Shown piece after piece: positions 15,378-22,687 of a DNA stretch of 64,000 nucleotides. The notes beneath the pieces are model-generated. The model had not been told where the DNA came from. It ran no database searches and worked only from the letters and a program-made list of their open reading frames with translations. Numbering within the stretch: the stretch's first letter is position 1; each line of letters begins with the position of its first letter. This DNA is from Aquificaceae bacterium (GTDB lineage Bacteria; Aquificota; Aquificia; Aquificales; Aquificaceae), in contig JBBFKQ010000008.1 of the NCBI GenBank assembly GCA_037481935.1, positions 1 through 64,000 on the forward strand. Direction: 5' to 3'. The translations under genes were made by a program, and so were the position numbers.

Positions 15378-15403
15378 ACAGACAATTCGCAGGAGGTTGG
15401 GGC

Positions 15404-15643
15404 ATGAAGTTGCTTCTCTTTCTCTTACCAATGGCCAGCTTTGCCCTTGAAGATTGTAGACCCTCCATAAGTCTTGAACAGGCAATAAACAACGCAAGGC
15501 AACATGTGGGGAATGTCCAGTCCGCTCAGCTATCTCAGAACAGAAAAACGGGAGAGTGTTTCTACAGAGTTAGGGGGTCTGAGGGCACTGCGGTGATAGA
15601 TGCAAGGGATGGAAAGCTGCTTAAGTTTACCAGAAGGCGATAA
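15404..15643 (+). CDS. Small secreted PepSY-like protein
   Basis: 79 aa with a signal peptide (MKLLLFLLPMASFALE, cleavage near residue 14) and one PepSY-type unit: ISLEQAINNARQHVGNVQSAQLSQ...CFYRVRGSEGTAVIDARDGKLL. Two Cys residues could pair. SD AGGAGG lies 8 nt before the ATG. PepSY domains often act as periplasmic inhibitory modules; no partner is evident here. It converges with mog, with 2 nt between stops. Confidence 0.7.
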   Translation: MKLLLFLLPMASFALEDCRPSISLEQAINNARQHVGNVQSAQLSQNRKTGECFYRVRGSEGTAVIDARDGKLLKFTRRR

Positions 15644-15645
15644 GT

Positions 15646-16176
15646 CTATTTTGAGGGTCTGAAGGCTTTGACCTTTGTCTCGTCGGTGGTTATGTATGGA
15701 CCTCCTATGAGGTCTATGCAGTAAGGCACTGCAGGGAAGACGGCATCAAGACATACCTTTATGGATTGAGGCTTTCCCGGCAGGTTTATTATGAGAGTCC
15801 GGTTTCTTATTCCTGCTGTCTGGCGTGAGAGTATGGCAGTGGGAACCTGCTTTAGAGATACCGCCCTCATGAGCTCACCAAATCCAGGAAGCATCTTCTG
15901 GCACACCGCTTCTGTAGCCTCAGGCGTCACATCCCTGGGCGCTGGTCCCGTCCCGCCTGTGGTGAGTATCAGGCAACAGCCCTCCACATCTGACATATGG
16001 ATGAGTGCACCCTCTATTAGGTCCCTCTCGTCGGGAACTATACGATAAACCACCTCAAAAGGAGAGGTTATAACTTCGTTCACATACTCTATTATGTATT
16101 TACCGCTTATGTCCTCGTATTCTCCCCTGCTTGCCCTGTCAGAAATAGTGAGAACACCTATTTTTGCCTTTTCCAT
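15646..16176 (-). CDS. mog: Molybdopterin adenylyltransferase (Mog/MoaB family)
   Basis: Adenylylates molybdopterin before molybdate insertion in molybdenum cofactor synthesis. 176 aa. The MoCF-biosynthesis fold is visible: IGVLTISDRASRGEYEDISG at the N-terminus, TTGGTGPAPRDVTPEAT as the nucleotide/MPT loop with its conserved Asp, and LINLPGKPQSIKVCLDAV near the C-terminus. No SD precedes ATG 16176; instead a perfect TATAAT (minus strand) places the transcript start about 2 nt upstream. Divergent from the HEPN gene with only 18 bp between start codons. Confidence 0.9.
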   Translation of the reverse strand: MEKAKIGVLTISDRASRGEYEDISGKYIIEYVNEVITSPFEVVYRIVPDERDLIEGALIHMSDVEGCCLILTTGGTGPAPRDVTPEATEAVCQKMLPGFGELMRAVSLKQVPTAILSRQTAGIRNRTLIINLPGKPQSIKVCLDAVFPAVPYCIDLIGGPYITTDETKVKAFRPSK

Positions 16177-16184
16177 GGGTTAAC

Positions 16185-16190
16185 ATTATA
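16185..16190 (-). promoter_or_regulatory. -10 element (TATAAT) of mog, leaderless geometry
   Basis: Minus-strand TATAAT spans 16190-16185, with a predicted start at about 16178 and ATG at 16176. The plus-strand HEPN gene must use the same 18-bp gap; TAACAT at 16181-16186 would give a start near 16193, two bases before its ATG. The two -10 elements would overlap. Confidence 0.5.
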
Positions 16191-16194
16191 AAAC

Positions 16195-16626
16195 ATGGAG
16201 CAAAAACCAAGGTGGGTCTACAGGCTTGAAAACTACAGAAAAGCTCTAAAACAGCTCAGGTCTGCGGTGGAGCTATTCGGGGAAAGGCAGCTTACAGACC
16301 TGGAAAAGCAGGGTATGATTCAAGCTTTTGAGTATGTGTTTGAACTTGGCTGGAACTTACTGAGAGACTATCTTCTTTATCAGGGACATACGGACATAAA
16401 AGGCTCAAGGGATGCCATAAGAACAGCCTTCAGGTATGGTCTTATAGAGGACGGTGAGCTATGGATACAGATGATGTCTGCTAGAAACCTCACATCACAC
16501 ACCTACGACCAGAGCCTTGCGGAGCAGGTGATTAAAGCAATAGTGGAACAGTATATGTCAGAATTTGAAAAACTCCAGAACGCTTTTGAAAGGCTTGAGA
16601 AGGAATATGAACAGAGTAGCTCTTGA
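16195..16626 (+). CDS. HEPN-domain protein of a HEPN-MNT pair (HI0074 family)
   Basis: 143-aa helical protein matching the HI0074/nucleotidyltransferase-substrate-binding family: WVYRLENYRKALKQLRSAVEL, FEYVFELGWNLLRDYL, and the motif SARNLTSHTYD, which contains the R-x4-H ribonuclease-type HEPN signature (about residue 99). In HEPN-MNT toxin-antitoxin modules this partner is the RNase toxin and the MNT partner neutralises it by AMPylation. Its 3' end overlaps the MNT gene by 20 nt. No SD is obvious and the start may be leaderless. Confidence 0.88.
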   Translation: MEQKPRWVYRLENYRKALKQLRSAVELFGERQLTDLEKQGMIQAFEYVFELGWNLLRDYLLYQGHTDIKGSRDAIRTAFRYGLIEDGELWIQMMSARNLTSHTYDQSLAEQVIKAIVEQYMSEFEKLQNAFERLEKEYEQSSS

Positions 16627-16897
16627 CACTAAGACTCTTGAACTTCTAAAGAGCGTCTTTAGAAAGTATCCAGAGGTGGAGAAGGTTTATCTTTTTGGCT
16701 CAAGGGCAAGAGGCAATTACTCTAAGGCTTCAGACATAGACCTTTTTCTTGTGGCTCCGGGTATGAGCTTTGACCGCTACCTGAAGCTCTACTCAGAGCT
16801 TGAGGAGCTTGACATACCTTATAAGATTGACCTTATAATGAACTGGCAGTTGCCAGAGGAAGCTTTAGAGATATATCCTGAGAAGGTTGACATCTGA
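16607..16897 (+). CDS. MNT-type nucleotidyltransferase, antitoxin of the HEPN-MNT pair
   Basis: 96 aa. Minimal nucleotidyltransferase with YLFGSRARGNYSKASDIDLFLV, the GSx10DxD catalytic motif, and a third acidic strand DIPYKIDLIMN, so all three carboxylates are present. ATG 16607 is preferred over the upstream in-frame start at 16565 because the MNT fold begins here and AGAAGGA lies just upstream. The gene starts inside the HEPN gene. Its last codons contain the -35 (TTGACA) of the downstream metal operon. Confidence 0.88.
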   Translation: MNRVALDTKTLELLKSVFRKYPEVEKVYLFGSRARGNYSKASDIDLFLVAPGMSFDRYLKLYSELEELDIPYKIDLIMNWQLPEEALEIYPEKVDI

Positions 16898-16915
16898 TAT
16901 TGTGAATGTTAAAAT
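16887..16915 (+). promoter_or_regulatory. Strong promoter of the metal-uptake operon
   Basis: TTGACA (16887-16892), 17-bp spacer, TAAAAT (16910-16915). The predicted start near 16922 lies 4 nt before ATG 16926. The -35 is inside the MNT coding sequence. No clear Fur/Zur box is visible around it. Confidence 0.7.
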
Positions 16916-16925
16916 CACTTTCAGC

Positions 16926-17192
16926 ATGAAGCTGGTGGTCTCCCTTCTCAGCACGCTGCTCCTGCTCTTTGCGGACTTTGCGGTGGCAGAGCATCACCAC
17001 GAGGACCATGAGCTTCATGTAGACTGCTCCGTATGTATCCTCCAGCATACCCAGCTGGACACCCCCAGCTACAAGCCCAGTTTAGACATAAGAATTCTCA
17101 CAATCCCTGTAAAATTTCAGGAAAAACCCCTTCAGCCAGTATTTAAACCCCTTATAAAGACCACGCACTGTAGAGCACCTCCTGCCCTCTAA
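16926..17192 (+). CDS. Small secreted His/Cys-rich putative metal-binding protein
   Basis: 88 aa with a signal peptide or anchor (MKLVVSLLSTLLLLFADFAVA) followed by EHHHEDHELHVDCSVC, a dense metal-ligand cluster, then a Pro-rich tail with a further HC (TTHCRAPP). The C-x2-C near the His cluster is reminiscent of DUF2946-like proteins found by metal transport genes. ATG 16926 is preferred over 16887 because the promoter lies between them. First gene of the operon leading to the binding protein and permease. Confidence 0.65.
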   Translation: MKLVVSLLSTLLLLFADFAVAEHHHEDHELHVDCSVCILQHTQLDTPSYKPSLDIRILTIPVKFQEKPLQPVFKPLIKTTHCRAPPAL

Positions 17193-17238
17193 ACCTCTAC
17201 ACCGACCCCTTATAAAAACTCAAAAGGAGGTGCATGCC

Positions 17239-17577
17239 ATGAAAGTTTTATACATTTTCAGCACGCTAAACAGCGCCAGCTACATACTGGGCAGAATGAT
17301 ACTGCCCCAGCTGGAAAACGACGCCCACCCGGTAGAGGTCTCAGGGATGTTTTTCTTTCTTGACAACAACTATGTGCTGGTGAAGGGAAACCCCATAGGG
17401 GAGAGGCTTGCAAAACTTCTCAGGGATGGAAAGATTGGCTTTCTGATGGGTTGCGACCAGTGCTGTTACGAAAGAAACATAGCGGACAAACTCGTGGATG
17501 GTGCCACTATAGGGTGTTTTCCAAACCTTTATGGAAAAGCCCAGCAACTGGGCGTCCAGCAGGTCATAACACTTTAA
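17239..17577 (+). CDS. DsrE-like family protein
   Basis: 112 aa, alpha/beta sulfur-relay-type fold: KVLYIFSTLNSASYILGRMIL at the N-terminus and GFLMGCDQCCYERNIADKLVDGATIGCFPNLYGKA in the second half. Cys-x2-Cys-Cys and a later Cys could carry persulfide or bind metal. ATG 17239 lies 6 nt after a very strong AAAGGAGGTG; GTG 17230 overlaps that SD. It sits in an apparent metal operon, 12 nt before the outer-membrane barrel gene, so a metal- or thiol-handling role is plausible but unproven. Confidence 0.65.
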   Translation: MKVLYIFSTLNSASYILGRMILPQLENDAHPVEVSGMFFFLDNNYVLVKGNPIGERLAKLLRDGKIGFLMGCDQCCYERNIADKLVDGATIGCFPNLYGKAQQLGVQQVITL

Positions 17578-17589
17578 GGAGGTGAAGAG

Positions 17590-19020
17590 ATGAGAAAGGC
17601 TTTTATTTTTCTGACAGGTCTGTTTGGCTTTACCTTTGCACAGGAAAACCTTCAGGACTTGAAGCGTCAGCTGGAAGAGCATAGAAAGCTCATACAGGAG
17701 CTGGAAAGAAAAATTCAGTCCCTTGAAAAAGCTCAGCAGTCAAAGCCAGAGGAAAAGAAAGAGCTCACAAAGCCAGAGCCCGCAGACAGAAGTCTCCAGC
17801 TCAGGGCAAAGTTTGACGAAAGACTGAGAGCATATCAGGTTTCTCCCTTCAGACAGACCGCCTTTCTACCCGACATTTCCTTCATACTGGACTTTTCTGC
17901 GGTGGCAAGAAACAGAAAGGATAAGGAATACGAGGAGCTTGTAATTCCCAGGCTCTGGCACAGGCACGAGCACAACGGGCACGGACATGCACTCCTGAAC
18001 GATAAGAGAGGCTTTAACCTCAACTACGGAGAGCTGTATCTGTATGCTCCTGTTGACCCTTACTTTGACCTGTATGCGACCATACCCTTCTCCGAAGATG
18101 GTGCGGAAATAGAAGAAGCCTATGCGGTCACTAGAGGTCTTCCCGGTGGCTTACAGCTGAAGGTGGGTAAGTTCAGGAGCGGTTTTGGAAGGCTCAACGC
18201 ACAGCACCCTCACGCATGGGACTTTGCCACCCAGCCACTTCCCAACAAGGTATTTCTTGGTGATGACGGGCTTGTGGAGAAAGGCATAGGTATAAACTGG
18301 CTTGCACCTACACCCTTTTATCTTCTCTTTGGTCTTGAGGTGCTTCAGGGGGAGAACGACCAGAGCTTTGGCTACAAGGGCTTTACCATAACTGACCCAA
18401 ACAATCCAAGCAATACCTTTGAAATTGGCGACAAGCCAGTTCCAAACCTCTATGTGGGCTATATGAAGACCTCCTTTGACCTTGGAAGGCTCTCCGTGCT
18501 TACCGGGCTTTCTTACGCTCAGGGTAAGCACAGACACGCTCATGACGACCACGGACTGGATGCGAAGACCAAGCTATACGGCTTTGACCTTACCGCAAGA
18601 TATCAGATAGACAGCGTCAGATATCTGGCTCTGCAGGGTGAGTATATGTGGAGAGACCAGGATGGGACAAGGTATGGCTTTAACAACGCTGGGAACGTGA
18701 CTACAGCAAAGATTGACAGAAAACAGGCAGGTTTTTATGCACAGCTTGTGGGCAGGTTCCACAAGCAGTGGAGGGCAGGTGTTCGCTATGAGCTTATAAA
18801 CAAGAACGATGTTAAAAGAAACGGCACTGCCCTGTGGGCACCCGACAACCTTCCTGCCTACTACGCCATGCTTGAATACACACCCACTGAGTTTTCACGC
18901 ATAAGGCTTCAGGTGGGAGAAAACAGAGCCTTCTACGAGGGTCAGAAACGCAAGCCCGTAAAAGAGGTCATCCTGCAGTTCAACTTTGCCATAGGAGCCC
19001 ATGGTGCGCATCCTTTCTGA
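17590..19020 (+). CDS. Outer-membrane porin-like beta-barrel with histidine-rich loops
   Basis: 476 aa: signal peptide (1-17, TFAQ), periplasmic coiled coil (about 20-60, LKRQLEEHRKLIQELERKIQSLE), then a barrel of alternating strands with girdle aromatics ending in LQFNFAIGAHGAHPF. Histidine clusters fall in predicted loops: HRHEHNGHGHALL (about 120), AQHPHAWD (about 205), KHRHAHDDHGLD (about 315) and the terminal GAHGAHPF. The plan (coiled coil plus barrel) is that of trimerising OprO/P-like porins. His clusters and neighbours suggest capture or passage of Zn or another transition metal. Preceded by AAGGAGG. Confidence 0.75.
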   Translation: MRKAFIFLTGLFGFTFAQENLQDLKRQLEEHRKLIQELERKIQSLEKAQQSKPEEKKELTKPEPADRSLQLRAKFDERLRAYQVSPFRQTAFLPDISFILDFSAVARNRKDKEYEELVIPRLWHRHEHNGHGHALLNDKRGFNLNYGELYLYAPVDPYFDLYATIPFSEDGAEIEEAYAVTRGLPGGLQLKVGKFRSGFGRLNAQHPHAWDFATQPLPNKVFLGDDGLVEKGIGINWLAPTPFYLLFGLEVLQGENDQSFGYKGFTITDPNNPSNTFEIGDKPVPNLYVGYMKTSFDLGRLSVLTGLSYAQGKHRHAHDDHGLDAKTKLYGFDLTARYQIDSVRYLALQGEYMWRDQDGTRYGFNNAGNVTTAKIDRKQAGFYAQLVGRFHKQWRAGVRYELINKNDVKRNGTALWAPDNLPAYYAMLEYTPTEFSRIRLQVGENRAFYEGQKRKPVKEVILQFNFAIGAHGAHPF

Positions 19021-19028
19021 AATCGCAG

Positions 19029-19047
19029 GCGGGGGGTCACTCCCCGC
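19029..19047 (+). terminator. GC-rich hairpin within the metal operon
   Basis: GCGGGG / CCCCGC stem (6 bp) with a 7-nt loop, 8 nt after the barrel gene stop. No T run. It may attenuate transcription before the transporter genes or stabilise the upstream mRNA. The remaining 140 bp to 19187 hold no recognisable gene; a T-rich stretch and the SD of the next gene are all I see. Confidence 0.4.
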
Positions 19048-19187
19048 ATATCTAACTCCCTGCAAGAATACAATCAAAATCTTTTTCATTAAGAAATTTT
19101 CTAATCGCTCTGTCTCTTCGGTCACGCTGAGCCTTGCTCCCTCTACTGTGGAAGCACCGTTTATGACAGGAGGGGGGAGGGGTTATT

Positions 19188-19412
19188 ATGCTTAAGAAAG
19201 TCTTCGTAAAGACGCTCCCTCTTGTTCCTTACGCTGGCACCCTTGGGGTGTTTTCTGCCTGCGGTTGTGGGCACTGTCCCGCATGCCTTGGGGCTTCAGC
19301 CAGCGTGGTGGGTCTTGCCCTGCTTATAGGTAGTAAAAAGCTCCTTTCCTCTATAAGGGGAGGGGAGGCTGAGGGGGAAGGGGGTAAACATACAAGGAGG
19401 TGTGAGCCATGA
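19188..19412 (+). CDS. Small Cys-rich membrane protein (unidentified)
   Basis: 74 aa. N-terminal basic residues, a helix, then ACGCGHCPACLG (C-x-C-x2-C-x2-C) immediately before a second hydrophobic helix (ASVVGLALLIG), and a basic/Glu/Gly tail. The four closely spaced Cys could bind a thiophilic metal at the membrane face. It overlaps the binding-protein gene by 4 nt. The GGAGGGGGGAGGGG upstream is an ample SD. No family recognised. Confidence 0.6.
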   Translation: MLKKVFVKTLPLVPYAGTLGVFSACGCGHCPACLGASASVVGLALLIGSKKLLSSIRGGEAEGEGGKHTRRCEP

Positions 19413-20293
19413 AAAGTCTGCTGGTCTTTTTGCTCCTTAGCCTCTCCTTTGCCTCTGCCCAGCTGAGGGTAGTTGCCACCTACCCATGGATAGGGGAGCT
19501 GGTGAAGGAAGTGGGTGGGGACAGGGTAAGGGTGCATGTTATAGCCCGTCCGGATGAAGATTTTCACTTTGTGGTGCCAAGACCTTCTCATATAGCAAAG
19601 CTAAGGGATGCGGACCTGCTGGTTATAAACGGTGCGAGCCTTGAAGTTGGCTTTCTTCCACCACTCCTTCAGCAGTCCAACAATCCAAGAATTCAGCCGG
19701 GAAGGGAGGGTTTTCTGGATCTCTCGGAGTTTGTCCAGATAATAGAAAAGCCTGAGAGGGTTTCCAGAGAGATGGGGGACGTGCATCCGGAGGGAAATCC
19801 TCACTACGTGTATGACCCCTACAACATTCCAGTGCTCGCAAAAGCGGTCACCGAAAGGATGTGTCAGCTCAGGCAGTCTGAATGCTCTTTCTACAGGTCA
19901 AACCTTGAGGACTTCCTCAGAAGATGGAATGCAAAGCTGAAGGAATGGGACGAGGGCTTTTTAAAGCTCAGAGGCTTGAAAGTTATCCAGTGGCATAAAA
20001 CCTACAACTATCTCTTTAATCGCTATGGAATACAGACTATAGGCACCTTAGAGCCTATTCCTGGTATTCCCCCCACCGCAAGACATCTTGAACAGCTTGT
20101 GTCCTCCGCAAAAGGTCAGGGGGTGAGGTATGTGGTCATTGAGGGCTTCAGGGCTGGAGAGAGAAGGACTGCCCAGAGGGTGGCAGAGCAAATAGGTGCA
20201 AAGGTGGCTATACTTCCCAGCGACGTGGGCTCCGAAGGTGCAAAAAGCCTTTTTGAAATGTATGACATAATCCTGAGGAGGCTATCTCAGTGA
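19409..20293 (+). CDS. Metal ABC transporter substrate-binding protein (TroA/ZnuA cluster A-I)
   Basis: 294 aa with a signal peptide (1-17, LSLSFASAQ). Family landmarks in order: VVATYPWIGELVKEVGGDRVRVHVI; the first His ligand in DEDFHFVVPRPSHIAKL; LLVINGASLEVGFL; the second His in NPHYVYDPYN; the third in QWHKTYNYLFNRYGI; and a late acidic segment SDVGSEGAKSLFEMYD. No His-rich loop of the ZnuA kind is inserted, so Zn, Mn or another divalent metal are all possible. It has no lipobox. It overlaps the permease by 4 nt. Confidence 0.9.
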   Translation: MKSLLVFLLLSLSFASAQLRVVATYPWIGELVKEVGGDRVRVHVIARPDEDFHFVVPRPSHIAKLRDADLLVINGASLEVGFLPPLLQQSNNPRIQPGREGFLDLSEFVQIIEKPERVSREMGDVHPEGNPHYVYDPYNIPVLAKAVTERMCQLRQSECSFYRSNLEDFLRRWNAKLKEWDEGFLKLRGLKVIQWHKTYNYLFNRYGIQTIGTLEPIPGIPPTARHLEQLVSSAKGQGVRYVVIEGFRAGERRTAQRVAEQIGAKVAILPSDVGSEGAKSLFEMYDIILRRLSQ

Positions 20294-21021
20294 TATGGGA
20301 CTTGTTTCTTTCCAGCTTTCTTCTCTCTGTGTTGCTTGTGGGCATTCATGCCTACTTTGGCAGGGAGATAGTCCGCAGGGGTATAATCTTCACAGACATT
20401 GCGGTGGCTCAGTTTTCAGGGGTGGGCATTGCCCTCTCCCTCATGCTCTTTCATGGAGAATATACCTACTTATTTTCCTTGTTCTTTGGCCTGCTTGCCA
20501 GCCTTCTCATAGCCCTGTCTCAAAGGCTTAAAGATTATGCTGAAGCCTTCATAGGTCTTCTCTACGCCCTTGGCTTTTCCCTTGTAGTTCTTATACTGTC
20601 CTTCTCTGCCCATGGCATGGAGGAGCTCAAAAGGCTCACAGCCAGCGACATCCTTTTCGTAAGACTTGAAGAGGTGTTAAAAACCGCATTCATATACTCC
20701 GCCATCGGCATAATGCTATACCTTCGCAGGTATCTCAGAGGGCTTCTGCGGGAGCTTTCCTTTTTTGCCCTATTTTCCCTTACCCTTGCCAGCTCAGTCA
20801 AGCTTGCTGGCGTGCTTGTGGTCTTCTCTCTTCTTGTATCCCCTGCCCTCGTTTCTCTGCTTCTGGGTAGGGGGCTTGTCTTTGCCTGGGTATGGGGGAC
20901 CTTCTGGAGCTTTCTGGCAATAGCCCTTTCCTTCTGGCTTGATATGCCCACTGGATATAGTCTTGTTTTCTTACACTCTCTAATGGGGCTTGCTGTGTTT
21001 ATAATTAAAATGGCTAAATGA
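20290..21021 (+). CDS. Metal ABC transporter permease (ZnuB/TroC family)
   Basis: 243 aa, about eight hydrophobic segments. RRGIIFTDIAVAQFSGVGIALSLMLF matches the conserved loop of ABC-3 permeases, and LASSVKLAGVLVVFSLLVSPALVSLLL the second conserved block. It begins at GTG 20290, overlapping the TGA of the binding protein. It is shorter than typical (270-290 aa). No cognate ATPase gene is adjacent; the next gene is an unrelated glycosyltransferase that overlaps by 4 nt. Either the ATPase is encoded elsewhere or a shared one is used. Confidence 0.9.
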   Translation: MIWDLFLSSFLLSVLLVGIHAYFGREIVRRGIIFTDIAVAQFSGVGIALSLMLFHGEYTYLFSLFFGLLASLLIALSQRLKDYAEAFIGLLYALGFSLVVLILSFSAHGMEELKRLTASDILFVRLEEVLKTAFIYSAIGIMLYLRRYLRGLLRELSFFALFSLTLASSVKLAGVLVVFSLLVSPALVSLLLGRGLVFAWVWGTFWSFLAIALSFWLDMPTGYSLVFLHSLMGLAVFIIKMAK

Positions 21022-22115
21022 AGGTGTTGATACTCACCTCTTCTTTTGGTGGGGGGCATAACAGCGTTGCAAGGGCTATCAAAAGAGCCCTTGAGGAAAA
21101 CTACTCTGCAAGCGTCAGGATAGAAGACCCCTACCACCTCATGAACCCGAGACTGAACCAGATTAACGCAAGGTTCTACGTATACATGATGAAATACTTT
21201 CCCGGAGTTTACGGGCTTTTTTACAACTCCACCTATGACCTTGAAAAGGACAGCATCCTTAACTTTCTCCTCTCCCTTCCGGGCATTGATAAGCTGAGGG
21301 AGCTTTTAGAAGAAGAAAGACCGGATGCGGTGGTGGCGGTCTACCCTACCTACGCGGGCATGCTCAGGATACTTAGAGAGAGAGGCTTTTCTGTTCCGAA
21401 GAGTTTTGTGGTGATAACGGACTTCGTTGCCCATGTGCAGTGGCTTCATGACGGTATAGATGTTTACTTCGTGCCTTCAGAGGAGGTAAAGTTTCACTTA
21501 CACAGAAAGGGTGTGGTCTGCGGATGGGTTCAAGTCACGGGTATACCCATAAATCCCGAGTTTGAGAAGTTCCGGGAAAGAGACAGGGACACAGTCCTCA
21601 TAAGTGCAGGTATGTTTGGTATGACCCCCTCCGTTATGGAGATATGTAAGGTGGTCGAAGAAGTTGTTCCCCGGAACCTAAAAATAACACTGCTGTGTGG
21701 CACCGACAGAAGACTTTATCAGAAGGTGAAAATGAGATTCAGAAGGGTTGAGGCGGTTGAAGGAGTCCTCACCCACGAAGAGATGGCGAGATATATGGGT
21801 AGGTCTGTTCTTCTCATATCAAAGGCAGGTGGCATAACCACTTCAGAAGCTCTTTCTGCAGAGACACCTCTTCTCGTCTACAGACCACTCCCCGGTCAGG
21901 AATACTACAACGCTCTGTATCTTCTGAAAAACGAGGCGGGAATGGTTGCCGGCAACAGGAGAGAGCTCGGTAGAGTCCTGAGGTTCTTCTTTGAAGATAG
22001 CCAGTTCAGGGAATCTCTTAGAGAAAACATAAGAAGGCTCAGGAAGCCCCATTCTTCCCTTTCAGTAGCCAGAGGTATACATGATGCCCTGCAGAAAGAA
22101 GGTTTAGGGTTATAA
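21018..22115 (+). CDS. MurG/MGDG-synthase-like glycosyltransferase
   Basis: 365 aa. N-terminal VLILTSSFGGGHNSVARAI is the donor/acceptor loop of diacylglycerol glycosyltransferases (MGDG synthase/YpfP-UgtP, GT28). VITDFVAHVQWLHDGIDVYFVPSEE and ISKAGGITTSEALSAETPLLVYRPLPGQEYYN are the acceptor-side and UDP-sugar-binding motifs. It likely makes a glycolipid at the inner membrane. It overlaps the permease start-stop (ATGA). Its 3' end overlaps the convergent pgsA-like gene by 77 bp. Confidence 0.85.
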   Translation: MKVLILTSSFGGGHNSVARAIKRALEENYSASVRIEDPYHLMNPRLNQINARFYVYMMKYFPGVYGLFYNSTYDLEKDSILNFLLSLPGIDKLRELLEEERPDAVVAVYPTYAGMLRILRERGFSVPKSFVVITDFVAHVQWLHDGIDVYFVPSEEVKFHLHRKGVVCGWVQVTGIPINPEFEKFRERDRDTVLISAGMFGMTPSVMEICKVVEEVVPRNLKITLLCGTDRRLYQKVKMRFRRVEAVEGVLTHEEMARYMGRSVLLISKAGGITTSEALSAETPLLVYRPLPGQEYYNALYLLKNEAGMVAGNRRELGRVLRFFFEDSQFRESLRENIRRLRKPHSSLSVARGIHDALQKEGLGL

Positions 22116-22608
22116 GAAGGAGCTCAAAGGGTAGCAGGTTTAGGCTCACGTCAAGAAGGTTCAGAAAAAGGACAAGCATAACAAAAAGATACTGATAGAA
22201 GGTGACGAGCTTTCCAAGAATTGAAACCTTTACCCTGTGTCTGATGAGGGTTGCATAAGCGCCCACAGGTGCGAGAGCAATGTCCTGCCCCACCGTTAGC
22301 AGAACAGCCCACCAGCTCACGTCAATCTTGAGCGGTGCAAAATAAAGGGCAAGAAAAGCAAGAGCTACAAATATCCTGTCCGATACGGGGTCTACAACCT
22401 TTCCAGCCTCACTCTCTACCCTGAACCTCCTTGCCAGAAAGCCATCCAGCTTGTCGCTGAAGACACCTAGAATAAAAACAAGGAGCCCTTCTCCAAGCCT
22501 GCCTTTAAGCAGGAAAAACAGAAAGAGCAGTCCAAGCAGGATTCTGGTAGAGCTTAGCAGGCTTGGCAGGAGCCTTAGCCTTTTTCCTCTAACCCTTATG
22601 AAGAGAAT
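22039..22608 (-). CDS. pgsA: CDP-alcohol phosphatidyltransferase (PgsA-like) with no ATG/GTG/TTG start
   Basis: Reading the minus strand gives an intact 189-aa frame with the CDP-alcohol motif FSDKLDGFLARRFRVESEAGKVVDPVSDR (D-x2-D-G-x2-A-R-x8-G-x3-D-x3-D) near residues 50-75 and four to five membrane helices. It probably makes phosphatidylglycerol-phosphate. In this frame no ATG, GTG or TTG occurs between the upstream TAA (about 22700) and GTG 22320, which lies after the active site. ATT at 22608-22606 follows GGAGGAGGG at ideal spacing and fits the usual N-terminus (LPSLLSSTRILLG). An ATG at 22625 in another frame is the alternative, if one base is missing. It would be overlooked by standard gene callers. 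Confidence 0.8.
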   Translation of the reverse strand: MLFIRVRGKRLRLLPSLLSSTRILLGLLFLFFLLKGRLGEGLLVFILGVFSDKLDGFLARRFRVESEAGKVVDPVSDRIFVALAFLALYFAPLKIDVSWWAVLLTVGQDIALAPVGAYATLIRHRVKVSILGKLVTFYQYLFVMLVLFLNLLDVSLNLLPFELLLITLNLLSAGHHVYLWLLKGKNGAS

Positions 22609-22687
22609 ATTCCCTCCTCCTTCATATCTGTGTAGTTCTTCTGGCAGGCGGTGTAGTAGTGTATAAGAGCGGGAACTTGCTTTTCTC

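Noticed and set aside
17230-17238. GTG 17230 as start of the DsrE-like gene
   Set aside because: It lies within the strong Shine-Dalgarno AAAGGAGGTG itself; ATG 17239 has proper spacing and fits the family N-terminus.
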